Positions 26,961 to 35,266 of a DNA stretch of 64,000 bases are shown piece after piece. The notes beneath the pieces are model-generated. The model saw nothing but the letters and a program-made list of their open reading frames with translations, had not been told where the DNA came from and made no database searches. Position numbers and translations under genes: made by a program. How positions within the stretch are numbered: position 1 is the stretch's first letter; each line of letters opens with the position of its first letter. This DNA is from Paraburkholderia silvatlantica (lineage in GTDB: Bacteria; Pseudomonadota; Gammaproteobacteria; Burkholderiales; Burkholderiaceae): positions 1-64,000 of the forward strand of contig NZ_QEOL01000030.1 of assembly GCF_003096715.1 (NCBI RefSeq). The letters run 5' to 3'.

Positions 26961-28529
26961 TCAATGACCAGCGCCGAGCGCCGGCTGATTGGCCGAGATG
27001 TCGCCGTAGCCGCCGAGACCGCCCGTGCCGTATGTCAGATCAATCGCTGTCGACGTTGCCCCAATGTTGATCCTCACGGTGGGCGCCAGTGATCCGCCCC
27101 GACGCGTGCCGATCGCGTCGATGAACGACTCGACAAGGCCGCCGGGCATCACATAGTGCGAGTATGACTGGAACGTGTTGGGGTTCTGGGTTGGCGCGAG
27201 GGCAAACGGTGCGCCGACCGGCTGGTCCAGGTCAGTGGGATTTCCGAGCGCAAGGCCACTGCCACCGTTCAGTGGGAGGAAGTCACTGCGGATGCCATTG
27301 CCGACAAACCCGTACACGCCGTCGGGTCCGTCCACGCCAACGGCATAGGTCGAGCGATGACTGATCGTGAACAGGTAGTACTTCCCGTTGGCAAGGTAGA
27401 TTTGCGGCCGCTCGGTCTGGTCGTTCACGCAGTTGGCGGAGAGGATCGGCGGCAGGAACTTCCATTGCGTAAGCTGGGGATTGGTCGCAATCGCGAGGCC
27501 AACGTTCGCCTTCTGGAATACCGCGCCCGACGCATTGACGCTGCTTACCGATTCGGCTGCCGGGTCTCCGCTGACGTAACCGAGGTCGGCTGCGGTACAG
27601 GTGGGTGCGCCGCGCGGACCGGCAGTATTGCCTTCGAACACCATGTAGGTGCTGCCCGGGTGGGCGGGATCGACAAACACGAACGGATCGCGGAAGTTAT
27701 AGAAGTTGTTCTGCTGGCCGTTCTGATAAAAGACTCCGTCGGGCTGCAACAGTGCCTCGTGGTCCGTGAATCCGTCGAACCAGACGTGTGTCGCGTCGGC
27801 GTGGATGTGGCCGTCGGCGCGCGTGATGATGGCCACCGGTGGCGTGATGTCCGACCCATTGGGCGACGTCTTGTCGAACGCCATCGCCGTATAGTAGAGG
27901 CTGACGTTGCTGCCGCTGGTGAGCCGCGCCGAACCGGACCATTCGGCATTCTCCGTGATCGGGGTCGACGGTGGGAAAACCTTGATACTGGCCCCATCAG
28001 GGAACAGGTGGCCACCATAGATCCATCCGCCGTTCGCGGGGCGTTGCGACGCCGGTATGCCGGTCTTGCGGTAGAAGAAGCCGATGCGGGCGTGCACGTG
28101 CCGGTCGTCAAAAGAATAACCGCCGTTTCGATCCGCAGTCAGGCAGAAGATGACGTCCCAGCCCTTGTAGCTCAGCTGTACCGCCCGGACATCGGCAAGC
28201 GGCCACGTGTCCCAGACCCACACATTGGCGTTCGTGTCGGGGAAATTCGCCGGAATGGTCGGCATCGTGAGTTGAGGCGGAAGCGTGTTCTGGCCGACGA
28301 CAAGTTCGGGCAGCGACTGGGCGGCGATTTGTCGCGCGTCCGCGCGTGTCCACCGGGATGTGAAATCCGCGGCCGGATCGTATGCCTGTTGCGTATGAGG
28401 TGTCGGTTGCGGAAAGACGGCAGCCTGTGTGCAATGAGGCGCCAGTGCGAGCACGAGCAGGGCAGCCGAAATGGTCCCTGTCAGGTATTCGGAACGGGAC
28501 GGGCAGGATTGCGGAGAGAAATTCTTCAT
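26961..28529 (-). CDS. Levansucrase (GH68)
   Basis: About 522 residues. A signal peptide (hydrophobic run with ISAALLVLALAPHCTQA) precedes a GH68 five-bladed propeller. Catalytic nucleophile Asp lies in NVWVWDTWPL, the transition-state Asp in FRDPFVF, and the acid/base Glu in QTERPQIYL; the SHYVMPGGLVESFIDAI end is typical. It splits sucrose outside the cell and builds levan or short fructans, releasing glucose. It resembles the Gluconacetobacter/proteobacterial type, not Bacillus SacB. The start at 28529 is chosen for AGGAG seven bases upstream. An IclR regulator lies upstream on the same strand. Its position beside the nif region suggests a lifestyle with plants or a matrix that limits oxygen, but that is inference. 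Confidence 0.93.
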   Translation of the reverse strand: MKNFSPQSCPSRSEYLTGTISAALLVLALAPHCTQAAVFPQPTPHTQQAYDPAADFTSRWTRADARQIAAQSLPELVVGQNTLPPQLTMPTIPANFPDTNANVWVWDTWPLADVRAVQLSYKGWDVIFCLTADRNGGYSFDDRHVHARIGFFYRKTGIPASQRPANGGWIYGGHLFPDGASIKVFPPSTPITENAEWSGSARLTSGSNVSLYYTAMAFDKTSPNGSDITPPVAIITRADGHIHADATHVWFDGFTDHEALLQPDGVFYQNGQQNNFYNFRDPFVFVDPAHPGSTYMVFEGNTAGPRGAPTCTAADLGYVSGDPAAESVSSVNASGAVFQKANVGLAIATNPQLTQWKFLPPILSANCVNDQTERPQIYLANGKYYLFTISHRSTYAVGVDGPDGVYGFVGNGIRSDFLPLNGGSGLALGNPTDLDQPVGAPFALAPTQNPNTFQSYSHYVMPGGLVESFIDAIGTRRGGSLAPTVRINIGATSTAIDLTYGTGGLGGYGDISANQPALGAGH

Positions 28530-28894
28530 CACCATTCTCCTGAAGACGACAGCTGCACACCGCAATTGTTGCGATGCGTCCTGATGGGATAGCACATCTT
28601 CGCAGCGAGTCAATTGCCGTTCGTGAGGGGCGCGCGTGGCATTGGGTTTGTCGGGGTTTTCAAGGCAACCGAACTATCAACACGATTAACTACTTGAACG
28701 CAGTGCGGCGAGAAAGGCCATGGAGCAGGGCACCCGGAGCGAAGACTGCGGCACGTGCGTGACAGATGAGTCGATTCGTCGACGCAGTTGCGGAAAATCC
28801 GGCTTGTTCACACGAAGCTGCATGCCTTCGTCAGGCACTGCCCGCGCGGGCTCCCGAGGGGTACCGGCACCCGACCGGGGATCGCCGGCAGGTT
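28530..28894. other. Intergenic region between the IclR gene and levansucrase
   Basis: About 365 bp, the likely site of the levansucrase promoter and of IclR binding. There is an AT-richer patch at about 28660-28700, but I could not place both promoter boxes with confidence. No ORF with coding character. Confidence 0.4.
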
Positions 28895-29656
28895 CTAATC
28901 CGGATCGAACGATGAGAGTGGAGCTGCCGTGCTTTCGTCGGTGTTCGGCGACCCCGCCAGTGGGAACTGTCCGCCCAACTGCCGGCTTAGCGCCCGGGCG
29001 CTTTCCCGCACAGGCGCTATCCATGAGCGTTGTACCCGCTGTAACGGAACGATCAGGGTAATTGCGCCCAGCACGTCTTCAAGGGGACCAAATACCGGTG
29101 CTGCGATGCCCGCGAGTTCGGGTGAGCGGTCCCCGGCGAGCAGAAGCACCTGTTCATTCCGGATCTGCTCTCCGAGCGCGGGGTCGCCAGTGTGCATGTA
29201 GGCCTGCAATACCCGGCCTGCCGCGCCCCGGTCCAGGGGGAGCAGGTCTCCCGTTTCAATGCTGTCCCTGACCGCGTGCGGCGAGGCGATTCGATGAAGA
29301 CATAGCCTGAATTCACCCTGGCGGACGTAAAACGCGGCGCTCTCCCCGGTTGTTCTGACCAGTTCGTGCAGCGCGGCGACGGTCCAGTGTGAAAGGGAAA
29401 ACGACCGCATATAAGCTGCATGGAACCTTGCAACCGCAGGCCCCAGGACGTAACGCCCATCGGGTTGCTGCGCTACGGCGTGCGCGTGGATGAGAGAGGC
29501 GATCAGACGCAGTATCGTGCTCTTATGCAGGCCTGTGTTGTTCGCGATCTCTTTGAGCGACAGGCTGCCGTTACCGTTTGCCAGTGCGGACAGCACGCAT
29601 AGCGCCCGATCGACAGCGGCGACGCCGGACGTTGGCGGATGGCTGATGGCTTGCAT
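28895..29656 (-). CDS. IclR-family transcriptional regulator
   Basis: A 253-residue regulator. The N-terminal winged helix-turn-helix (about residues 12-70; LSLKEIANNTGLHKSTILRL) is followed by the IclR effector domain, with GAAGRVLQAY and ELAGIAAPVFG segments typical of the ligand pocket. Tandem orientation with the levansucrase suggests it may control sucrose or levan use, though IclR proteins control many pathways. It lies 47 bp downstream of the end of the nif-associated operon and may be read into by it. Confidence 0.88.
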   Translation of the reverse strand: MQAISHPPTSGVAAVDRALCVLSALANGNGSLSLKEIANNTGLHKSTILRLIASLIHAHAVAQQPDGRYVLGPAVARFHAAYMRSFSLSHWTVAALHELVRTTGESAAFYVRQGEFRLCLHRIASPHAVRDSIETGDLLPLDRGAAGRVLQAYMHTGDPALGEQIRNEQVLLLAGDRSPELAGIAAPVFGPLEDVLGAITLIVPLQRVQRSWIAPVRESARALSRQLGGQFPLAGSPNTDESTAAPLSSFDPD

Positions 29657-29703
29657 GGTGGCCGGGTTGCGTTGGGGGGCACGACGAGCGGAAAGCTACG
29701 CGG

Positions 29704-30189
29704 TTACCGGGACCCGGATTGTGTGAGCAATCCCTCCACGACGCCGAACCCGAGCCGGTCGGCCGGATCGAGTACCCGGAGCTTCTCGACCAGTTGGCGG
29801 GCCTCCTCGCGCTCGTCGCGTCGCACGCTGATGAACGCCAGCGCCTTGAGCGTAAAGAGCCAGAAGCGGGCTGGCCCAGGCATGGAGAAATCGGCGTCTG
29901 CGGGCTGAACCGCGCGCCAGTCACGATCGATTGACGCCTGCGCCGCAGCGACGGCGAGGCCTTTTCGGGCGACCTCGTTCGCTGGTTCCAGTTCGCCCCG
30001 GCTCGCGTGGAACTTGTAGAGCAGATAGTACGGAGGCAGGCAATTCGGAAACGTGAGCACTGCCGTCCATAGCGCGGCGCCCGCTCGCTCGGGTGCCATG
30101 CCGCGCGCCTCGTCAACGAGACGTTGCACGGCAGGCGGGACTTCGCCACCGAACAGTTCAGTGGACTCGACACCAGTGAACAGGTTCAC
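29704..30189 (-). CDS. Nif-associated helical repeat (TPR-like) protein, copy 1
   Basis: About 161 residues, mostly amphipathic helices arranged like TPR pairs: AALWTAVLTFPNCLPPYYLLYKFHASRGELEPANEVARKGL, then FWLFTLKALAFISVRRDEREEARQLVEKLRVLDPADRLG (quoted in part: PYYLLYKFHASRGELEPA and FWLFTLKALAFISVRRDE). It is a paralog of the gene at 46127-46726, which shares the LYRFHFYGH, FYLFTLKGLAYLQLR and LRWLDPDD segments. The GTG at 30189 overlaps the stop of the ferredoxin gene (GTGA), so translation is coupled. Last gene of the nifV operon. A scaffold or assembly role is only inferred. Confidence 0.65.
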   Translation of the reverse strand: MNLFTGVESTELFGGEVPPAVQRLVDEARGMAPERAGAALWTAVLTFPNCLPPYYLLYKFHASRGELEPANEVARKGLAVAAAQASIDRDWRAVQPADADFSMPGPARFWLFTLKALAFISVRRDEREEARQLVEKLRVLDPADRLGFGVVEGLLTQSGSR

Positions 30190-30512
30190 CACACAGCCTC
30201 CGGTGCGATGAGACGTGCGACTGGCGTGCCGCCTTCGAGATGCGACGTGAAGATCTCCGCCACGTCGTCGGGTGTCACGCTGCGATAGAGCACCGCTTCC
30301 GGATAGACGACCACGTTGGCCCCCTGGTCGCAGGGGCCGAGGCAACCGGAATACGTGATCGCGACCGTTTCGTACGCGTTGCGCTTTTGCTGCTCGGCCC
30401 AGAAAGCCTGAATAAGGGCGACCGAGCCCTTGCCACCTCCACAGGAGCCGCGTGGATGCTGTGCAGGCCGGTTCTGGGTGCAAACGAAGACATGTCGTTG
30501 CGGTTTGCTCAT
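30186..30512 (-). CDS. [2Fe-2S] ferredoxin of the thioredoxin-fold type
   Basis: A 108-residue protein related to the NuoE-like or Clostridium pasteurianum-type [2Fe-2S] ferredoxins. Cluster ligands are probably Cys 11 (FVCTQNRP), Cys 24 (GSCGGGKG), Cys 57 and Cys 61 (SGCLGPCDQGA). Similar proteins occur in nif clusters, where one is known to touch the MoFe protein. It follows fixX after about 10 bp and overlaps the next gene by 4 bp. Likely an electron carrier or a nitrogenase protectant. Confidence 0.82.
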   Translation of the reverse strand: MSKPQRHVFVCTQNRPAQHPRGSCGGGKGSVALIQAFWAEQQKRNAYETVAITYSGCLGPCDQGANVVVYPEAVLYRSVTPDDVAEIFTSHLEGGTPVARLIAPEAVW

Positions 30513-30522
30513 TGCCGTTCCC

Positions 30523-30822
30523 TTAGCCAAATTTGAACAGGATGCCGTGCCCGCCGCGCGGGTATTCCCATTCGATGTTGTTGTGCTCCGCGCACAGGAT
30601 GCGGCAACTGCCGCATTCGAGGCACCCATCCGTGATCAGCGTGACAGAGCCGTTGCCTTCAGCCTTGTAGCACGATGCCGGGCACACAAAGGTGCAGCTT
30701 TTCGCGCCGCACTCGCTGGTACAGACATCCGCGTTCCTGATGCGGATATGCGGCCGCCCCGCGTCCACACGGTAGCGGTTCTGGAACAGTTTTTCCTCGA
30801 CGTTGACAGCGACGGTGCTCAT
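30523..30822 (-). CDS. fixX: FixX ferredoxin-like protein
   Basis: A 99-residue FixX. Cys ligands of the cluster-binding part include Cys 67, 70, 73 and 77 (DGCLECGSCRILC), with additional Cys at 34, 38, 43, 47 and 51. FixX works with FixC as the quinone-side part of the electron-bifurcating FixABCX complex. The ATG at 30822 overlaps the fixC stop (ATGA) and has GGAGG eight bases upstream. Confidence 0.94.
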   Translation of the reverse strand: MSTVAVNVEEKLFQNRYRVDAGRPHIRIRNADVCTSECGAKSCTFVCPASCYKAEGNGSVTLITDGCLECGSCRILCAEHNNIEWEYPRGGHGILFKFG

Positions 30823-32129
30823 CGAAATGCCCTCCAAAGTTTGTATGCGTCGCCCATGAGGCCGGTGAGCGAGCGACCTTTGCGAAAGCTCGCGATGACC
30901 TCCTGCTTCTTGGTCGTTTTGTCGACGCCGTCGACGGTGATCATTGTCCGGGCGGCGTTCGCCACGAGGTCCGGGTAGGTTGTGAAGAACTGCGGATTGC
31001 GGTGCAGAATGCCAGGCATGTCGCGGTACTTGTGCAGATCCTTCATCACGAAGCTGTCATCCAGCGCGGCCTTGTACGGCGAAAGTGCGTTTGCACGGTA
31101 GCCTCGTCCGGCCGCTTTCGCGTCGATCACCGTTTCGGCGGCGAGTCGCCCGGTCGTCATCGCGAGATTGGAGCCCTCGCGATGTGCGGCGTTGACGAAG
31201 CCGCCCGAGTCGCCCACGATCATCCAGCCGTTGCCGTATACCTGCGGGATGGCATGGAAGCCGCCCTCGGGTATCAGATGCGCGCAATACTCTTTCATTT
31301 CCCCGCCGGCAATCAGCGGTGCGATGCAAGGGTGGCGTTTCATCTGTTCGAGCAGTACGTAGGGACTCGTCCGGTTCGGATTCCTCTTGAAGTCGCTCAG
31401 CATGCAGCCGACGCCGATGGTCAGCGACTCCTTGTTCGTGTAGAGGAATCCCGTTCCCATCATCCCGTCGGTGATCCGGCCGACCATTTCGATCACGACG
31501 CCTTCTTCTTCTCCAATATTGAAACGCTGGCGGATCGTCTCTTCGGGCATGAAGAGAATCTCCTTCACGGCCAGCGCGACGTTGTGGGCCTGGATTTCGC
31601 CGTGGAATCCGGCCTTGCGTGCAAGCGTGGAGTTCACGCCGTCTGCGAGGATCACCACGTCTGCGTAGACGTCGCCCTGCTCGCGATCGCATTGCACGCC
31701 GACCACCTGGTCGCCGTCCATGATCAGATGGTTGACCGTCGTCTCGCAGATCAGTAGTGCGCCGGCTTCACGTACCTTGGCCGAGAACCACTTGTCGAAC
31801 TGGGCACGGATGATCGTGTAGCGGTTGTATGGCGGCTTGTTGTAGTCATCGCTACGAATGTGTGTGCCCACGAACGACGTGTCATCGAGCATCCACATGC
31901 GCTGCTCGATGATGTGGCGCTCGAGCGGAGCATCGTCCCGAAAGTCGGGAATGATTTCTTCAAGCGCTTTCGCGTAAAGGATCGCACCTTGCACGTTCTT
32001 GCTGCCTGGATACTCGCCGCGTTCAATCTGGAGCACTTTCAGGCCAGCCCTGGCCATCACGTAAGCTGCGGCGTTACCGGACGGCCCGGCGCCGACGACG
32101 ATTGCATCGAACTGCGAGGGTTTCTTCAT
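30819..32129 (-). CDS. fixC: FixC flavoprotein (ETF-quinone oxidoreductase-like)
   Basis: About 436 residues. An N-terminal FAD-binding motif (VVGAGPSGNAAAYVMARAG, about residues 11-29) leads into an ETF-QO-like flavoprotein. In FixABCX it takes electrons from the bifurcating FixAB flavin and reduces quinone while the other branch reduces ferredoxin or flavodoxin for nitrogenase. Start is one of two adjacent ATGs; the second (32129) has the better distance from AGGAG. Confidence 0.95.
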   Translation of the reverse strand: MKKPSQFDAIVVGAGPSGNAAAYVMARAGLKVLQIERGEYPGSKNVQGAILYAKALEEIIPDFRDDAPLERHIIEQRMWMLDDTSFVGTHIRSDDYNKPPYNRYTIIRAQFDKWFSAKVREAGALLICETTVNHLIMDGDQVVGVQCDREQGDVYADVVILADGVNSTLARKAGFHGEIQAHNVALAVKEILFMPEETIRQRFNIGEEEGVVIEMVGRITDGMMGTGFLYTNKESLTIGVGCMLSDFKRNPNRTSPYVLLEQMKRHPCIAPLIAGGEMKEYCAHLIPEGGFHAIPQVYGNGWMIVGDSGGFVNAAHREGSNLAMTTGRLAAETVIDAKAAGRGYRANALSPYKAALDDSFVMKDLHKYRDMPGILHRNPQFFTTYPDLVANAARTMITVDGVDKTTKKQEVIASFRKGRSLTGLMGDAYKLWRAFR

Positions 32130-32139
32130 CATGTTCTCC

Positions 32140-33258
32140 TCACGCGGCCTGTTTGCCGCGCAGCGCCAGGTGATCCGCGAACGCCTGCGTGAGCGCCGGC
32201 AGCACCTGTAGCGCATTGCCGACGATGCCGTAGTGCGCAAAATCGAAGATCGGCGCGTTCGCATCAGTGTTGATCGCGACGATCACGTCCGAGCTTTCCA
32301 TGCCGACGCGGTGCTGGATTGCGCCGGATATGCCGGCCGCAATGTAGAGCTTCGGCCGAACGGTCTTGCCAGTCTGGCCGACCTGGCGCTCGGCATCGAC
32401 CCAGCCCGCCTGCACGCATGGACGCGTAGCGCCAACTTCGCCGCCCAGCACGCGAGCTAGCTCGAACACCAGACGAAAGTTCTCCGGATTCTTCAAGCCC
32501 TTGCCGCCGCTGACGATTACATCGGCGTAGGGCAGGTTGATCCGGTTGCTGTTAGCGTCCGCGATGAAGTCGAGCAGCTTCGTGACGATATCCGTTTCGA
32601 CCATGCCGAGCGTCTCCTGCACGATTTCGCCGCTGCGATCGGCCTGCGCGATCGGCATTGCCATCACACGTGGACGTACCGTGGCCATCTGCGGTCGATA
32701 GGCGAGCGTCATGATCGTGCACAGCAGCGAGCCTCCGAAGGTCGGCCGCGTGGCTGCGAGCGCGCGTGATGCCGGGTCGATGTTCAGCTCTGTGCAGTCT
32801 GCAGTGAGGCCGGTGGCGAGCGTCGTGGCGACCGAGCCCGCGAGGTCGCGCCCCATCGAGGTTGCGCCGAGCAGCAGGATCTCGGGCTGATACCTGTTCA
32901 CGAGATCGGTGAGCCCCTTCGTGAACGGCTCGTTGCGATAGCCGAACAGTGCCGGGTCGTGCATCACGTAGGCCTTGTCGGCACCGAAGCCGAACGCCTC
33001 GGCAGCGAACCGCTCAAGCGGCTCGTCGGGGCCGCCCAGCACGGCGACCGCCACGTTGCCGCCAAGCTTGTCGGCGAGCTTGCGCGCCTCACCGAGCAGT
33101 TCCCACGATACGCTGTGCACGTGGCCGCGATCGTGCTCCAGGAAGACCCAGACACCTTTGTAGGATTTCAGGTGTTCGGGCAGTTCGAGGTTGCGGCCGC
33201 CGGCGCGCTTGGCGGGTGCAGCCGGTTGTTTGTTGTTGGGGACGGCGGGCGAGTTCAT
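32140..33258 (-). CDS. fixB: FixB electron-transfer flavoprotein alpha subunit
   Basis: About 372 residues. ETF-alpha type, with the C-terminal FAD-binding region (GGKGLKNPENF, then QTGKTVRPKLYIAAGISGA and NTDANAPIFDFAHYGI). It forms the bifurcating heterodimer with FixA. The extra N-terminal stretch (residues 1-30, Pro/Ala/Lys-rich) is not part of the fold. The start at 33258 overlaps the fixA stop by 4 bp (ATGA). Confidence 0.95.
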   Translation of the reverse strand: MNSPAVPNNKQPAAPAKRAGGRNLELPEHLKSYKGVWVFLEHDRGHVHSVSWELLGEARKLADKLGGNVAVAVLGGPDEPLERFAAEAFGFGADKAYVMHDPALFGYRNEPFTKGLTDLVNRYQPEILLLGATSMGRDLAGSVATTLATGLTADCTELNIDPASRALAATRPTFGGSLLCTIMTLAYRPQMATVRPRVMAMPIAQADRSGEIVQETLGMVETDIVTKLLDFIADANSNRINLPYADVIVSGGKGLKNPENFRLVFELARVLGGEVGATRPCVQAGWVDAERQVGQTGKTVRPKLYIAAGISGAIQHRVGMESSDVIVAINTDANAPIFDFAHYGIVGNALQVLPALTQAFADHLALRGKQAA

Positions 33259-34103
33259 GGGGTTTCCTTCATCAACAGATCTGCTTCCAGCGTCGGATGG
33301 CGGGTAAAGATCTTTTGCAGCAGATTCAGCGACACGTCGCGCAGGCTTGAGGTATCGAGTTCGAGCATTTCGGCTTTCTCGCTGCGAGGCGTCGGGCCGA
33401 ATACCTTGCTGACCACGGTCGGCGAGCCTTTCAGCCCGATCTTGCTGATGTCCTCGATGCCGGCCTGTTCGCGGTTCCATTTGCGCACCGGAAAACCCGC
33501 TGCATGGATCATTGAGGGCAGTGATGCGAAACGCAGCTCGTTGGTGTTCTCGAGCATCGTTACAAGGCACGGCAGTGCGGTTTTCAGCACCTGCACACCG
33601 CCTTCAGCGCGGCGCTCGACGACGATCGTGCGCGCATCAAAATCAGGCTCGACGATCCGCGACACGTAGGTGAGCAGTTGCAGCCCCATGCGTTTCGCGA
33701 TGCCGGGACCGACCTGCGCAGTGTCGCCGTCGATGGTCTGCTTGCCGGTGAACACGATGTCCACGGCCTGCTCTTTTGCGATCTGCCGGATCGCGGCGGC
33801 AAGCGCGTAGGAGGTCGCGAGTGTGTCGGCGCCGGCGAACGCGCGGTCGGTGACGAGCACCGCGTCGTCAGCGCCGTAACTGATGCACTTGCGCAGCGCA
33901 TCTTCGGCCTGCGGCGGTCCCATGCAGAGCATCGTGACCTTGCCGCCGAAGCAGTCCTTCAGCCGCAGCGCTTCCTCCAGCGAGAACAGGTCGTACGGGT
34001 TGACGATTGCCGGCACGCCCTGGCGCATGATGGTGTTGGTGACAGGATGAACGCGGATTTGCGCTGAATCCGGAACCTGCTTGATGCAGACGACGATGTG
34101 CAT
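33255..34103 (-). CDS. fixA: FixA electron-transfer flavoprotein beta subunit
   Basis: A 282-residue ETF-beta type subunit that binds the bifurcating flavin with FixB. Motifs: MHIVVCIKQVPDS at the start, NPYDLFSLEEALRLKD, and DGDTAQVGPGIAKRMG, the ETF-beta signature (about residues 120-135). It follows nifW by about 12 bp in the operon. Confidence 0.95.
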   Translation of the reverse strand: MHIVVCIKQVPDSAQIRVHPVTNTIMRQGVPAIVNPYDLFSLEEALRLKDCFGGKVTMLCMGPPQAEDALRKCISYGADDAVLVTDRAFAGADTLATSYALAAAIRQIAKEQAVDIVFTGKQTIDGDTAQVGPGIAKRMGLQLLTYVSRIVEPDFDARTIVVERRAEGGVQVLKTALPCLVTMLENTNELRFASLPSMIHAAGFPVRKWNREQAGIEDISKIGLKGSPTVVSKVFGPTPRSEKAEMLELDTSSLRDVSLNLLQKIFTRHPTLEADLLMKETP

Positions 34104-34115
34104 GGCGGCTCCAGA

Positions 34116-34454
34116 TCAGGCGGCGTCGCGGGCCGGTAACGACGCGCGCAGGTTGTCGAGGGAGACGTGCTGCCTTCCGTTCACGTCCTGAAAGACCTTG
34201 AACACTTTTTCCTCGGCCGGCGTGGAGATGACGAAATCGTTGTACGCCTTTAACAGCAGGCCGTGATAGAGCGCAAACACCGCCGCCTCGTTGTCCTGCG
34301 GCAGCGCATCCTGTTGACGGATGTACTGGAAGAAGCGCTTGAGAATGTGCAGGCGGCTCACGTTCACCACTTTCTGGTCGAAGCTAATGCGGAAAAACTG
34401 GAGAAAATCCTCGGCGGACGAGAGGCTCTCCAACTGCTTGATGAATCCTTGCAT
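34116..34454 (-). CDS. nifW: Nitrogenase-stabilising protein NifW
   Basis: A 112-residue NifW, known to bind and protect the MoFe protein from oxygen. Conserved segments: LESLSSAEDFLQFF (near residue 8), VNVSRLHILKRFFQY and AYNDFVISTPAEEKVFKVF. The ATG at 34454 has GGGAG nine bases upstream, inside the end of the cysE sequence. Confidence 0.94.
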   Translation of the reverse strand: MQGFIKQLESLSSAEDFLQFFRISFDQKVVNVSRLHILKRFFQYIRQQDALPQDNEAAVFALYHGLLLKAYNDFVISTPAEEKVFKVFQDVNGRQHVSLDNLRASLPARDAA

Positions 34455-34459
34455 GTTGG

Positions 34460-35266
34460 CTACTCCCCAATGTACGAAGCGGACGATGACGGAAAGCGCG
34501 TGGTCTGCGCACAGGACTCGTCGCAGCATCCGCACTGGCTGGCTGCCGCGCCCGGGCCGGTATGCGCTGTCTGCTCAAGATGTGCCACGCGCTCGAGCAG
34601 ACAGGCGAGCGCCTTGCCGACCGGGTCGGGTATCAGATGGTGGTTCAGGTCGAAACCATAGGGAGCAGGCCTCGCGGCTCGTGCGACGATGCGCCCTGGT
34701 ATGCCGACCACGGTGACACCCTCGGGCACCGGGTCGATGACGACGGAGTTGGCTGCGATGCGGGCGTGGTGCCCGACCACAATGGGACCAAGTATCTTCG
34801 CTCCCGCGCCGACGACGACGTGGTCCCCGAGCGTCGGATGCCGCTTGCCCGGATGCCAGCTCGTGCCGCCGAGCGTGACCCCGTGATAGAGCGTGACATC
34901 GTTGCCGATTTCTGCGGTTTCACCGATTACGACGCCCGCGCCGTGATCGATGAAGAAACGCTCGCCGATCACCGCACCCGGATGAATGTCGATGTGAGTG
35001 AACATGCGCGCGACATACGAAAGCCAGCGCGGCGCATAGCGCCAGCCGCGACGCCACAGCGCGTGGCCGATACGGTACGCCGTGATCGCGTGTATGCCCG
35101 GATAGATCGTCCATACTTCCAGTTGGCTTCGTGCAGCGGGATCACGTTCGTGCACGCAGCGAAGATCCCCCCGCAGCAGCGTCCACCACGAACGCTTCGA
35201 TGCGTCCAGTGCAGACTGCGGTGCGGACGATGCCGCGTCAGGCATGGCGCTTCGAAGATCGCTCAT
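34460..35266 (-). CDS. cysE: Serine O-acetyltransferase CysE of the nif cluster
   Basis: A 268-residue left-handed beta-helix acetyltransferase that makes O-acetylserine for cysteine synthesis. Hexapeptide repeats are clear around residues 115-195 (LGDHVVVGAGAKILG, VVGHHARIAANSVV), with the active-site His in YHGVTLGG. Duplicate cysE genes are common in nif clusters, where they raise cysteine supply for cluster assembly. The C-terminal 50 residues are Cys/His-containing and unlike standard CysE. Its start overlaps the nifV stop by 4 bp. Confidence 0.92.
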   Translation of the reverse strand: MSDLRSAMPDAASSAPQSALDASKRSWWTLLRGDLRCVHERDPAARSQLEVWTIYPGIHAITAYRIGHALWRRGWRYAPRWLSYVARMFTHIDIHPGAVIGERFFIDHGAGVVIGETAEIGNDVTLYHGVTLGGTSWHPGKRHPTLGDHVVVGAGAKILGPIVVGHHARIAANSVVIDPVPEGVTVVGIPGRIVARAARPAPYGFDLNHHLIPDPVGKALACLLERVAHLEQTAHTGPGAAASQCGCCDESCAQTTRFPSSSASYIGE

